Source of the DNA: Microcaldota archaeon
GTDB taxonomy: Archaea; Micrarchaeota; Micrarchaeia; Micrarchaeales; Micrarchaeaceae
Reading direction: 5' to 3'
Assembly (NCBI GenBank): GCA_021836925.1
Contig: JAKBHG010000036.1
Coordinates: 1-6,790, forward strand
Length of the DNA: 6,790 nucleotides
Shown here: in pieces, positions 6,369-6,790 of the stretch
Numbering within the stretch: position 1 is the first letter of the stretch
Layout of the letters: every line of letters begins with the position of its first letter
Made by a program: the position numbers and the translations under genes
Notes under the pieces: generated by a model
Seen by the model: the letters and a program-made list of their open reading frames with translations, nothing else
What the model was told of the DNA's origin: nothing
The model's database searches: none

Positions 6369-6790
6369 TATTCGGATACGTGGTCACGCTCATCGTTGCG
6401 CTCTCGTTCATAGGACTCGTAGTCTCGGCATGGATCTCAAGGGATGCGATACGCAGGGCGCTAGAAAAAGGGCTCGACCGCAACTCCATCGCCGTCCTCT
6501 TCGCCATAATGGCATTCTTCGTTGCCTTCTCGGCACTCTACGTAGCGCCGGTTGAGCGGCTATACTTTGACGAGAGCATCTACCAGGGCATCGCACTGAA
6601 CATACTGCACAGCGGCAACTCCCTCTGGTGCCAGTACGGCACCGCGTACGCGTCGACCTGCGGCTTCAGCCAGATCTACCACGACCCTGTCGGCTGGACG
6701 TTCTTCATTGCCCTTGCGTTTGGGATATTCGGCGCAGGAACCCCAACAGCCTACGCGCTGCAGCTCCTCGTAGGATGCCTCTCGATACTC
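6365..6790 (+). CDS. GT-C-fold membrane glycosyltransferase, PMT/ArnT-like (3' end beyond window)
   Basis: The first 142 residues of a polytopic membrane protein are present; the frame stays open to the right edge. TM1 is about 4-23, followed by a basic loop (SRDAIRRALEKG) that should be cytoplasmic. TM2 is about 42-61. Next comes an outer loop with RLYFDESIYQGIALNIL (65-81), whose Asp69-Glu70 matches the acidic metal/donor motif in the first outer loop of GT-C enzymes that use polyprenyl-phosphate sugars. HDPVGWTFFIALAFGIFG (106-123) matches the next conserved stretch and third helix, and another helix begins near 128. The motif loop usually follows the first helix, so the N-terminal helix here may be extra. 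The ATG overlaps the upstream stop as ATGA, a sign of translational coupling. Family assignment is good; donor, acceptor and full length cannot be told. Confidence 0.8.
   Translation, partial: MIFGYVVTLIVALSFIGLVVSAWISRDAIRRALEKGLDRNSIAVLFAIMAFFVAFSALYVAPVERLYFDESIYQGIALNILHSGNSLWCQYGTAYASTCGFSQIYHDPVGWTFFIALAFGIFGAGTPTAYALQLLVGCLSIL

Noticed and set aside
1..6790. CRISPR arrays, insertion sequences, toxin-antitoxin or defence modules
   Set aside because: No regularly spaced repeats, terminal inverted repeats, transposase motifs or small paired toxin-like genes were seen on either strand.

Overview
The window looks archaeal. It encodes the archaeal-type SecF and SecD export proteins in the order secF-secD, an OBG-family GTPase of the archaeal MJ1332/PH0525 type with a C-terminal TGS domain, a type II tRNA-Leu without an encoded CCA, TATA-like boxes at archaeal spacing, and probable leaderless starts. 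Isoleucine is often ATA and arginine often AGG. The extracytoplasmic domains of SecF and SecD are very poor in charged residues and rich in Asn, Ser and Thr. This would suit an acidophilic or otherwise surface-glycosylated lineage such as a Micrarchaeota/ARMAN-like or Thermoplasmata-like archaeon. That placement is an inference and is not proven by this window.

The left half is on the minus strand. From right to left it holds a frameshifted P-loop NMP-kinase-like gene (3407 to 2854), tRNA-Leu(CAG) (2790 to 2705), secF (2569 to 1412) and secD (from 1412, running off the left edge). secF and secD share one base (TGATG) and should be translationally coupled. They form the membrane complex that assists late steps of Sec-dependent export.

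The right half is on the plus strand. It starts at a compact 69-bp divergent intergenic region with a TATA-like box usable on both strands. It holds the TGS-domain GTPase (3477-4655), a NodU/CmcH/TobZ-family O-carbamoyltransferase (4665-6368) and the start of a polytopic GT-C-type glycosyltransferase (6365 to the right edge). These three are tightly packed (9-nt gap, then a 4-nt overlap) and look like one operon. The carbamoyltransferase/GT-C pair suggests synthesis of a carbamoylated cell-surface glycan. The GTPase is probably a housekeeping translation-associated protein that shares the transcript.

The points most worth a second look are a perfect hairpin that buries the carbamoyltransferase Shine-Dalgarno at the end of the GTPase gene, the one-base frameshift in the kinase gene, the carbamoyltransferase/GT-C coupling in an archaeon, and the sequon-rich, charge-poor exported domains of SecF and SecD. 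I found no CRISPR array, mobile element or clear new defence system.
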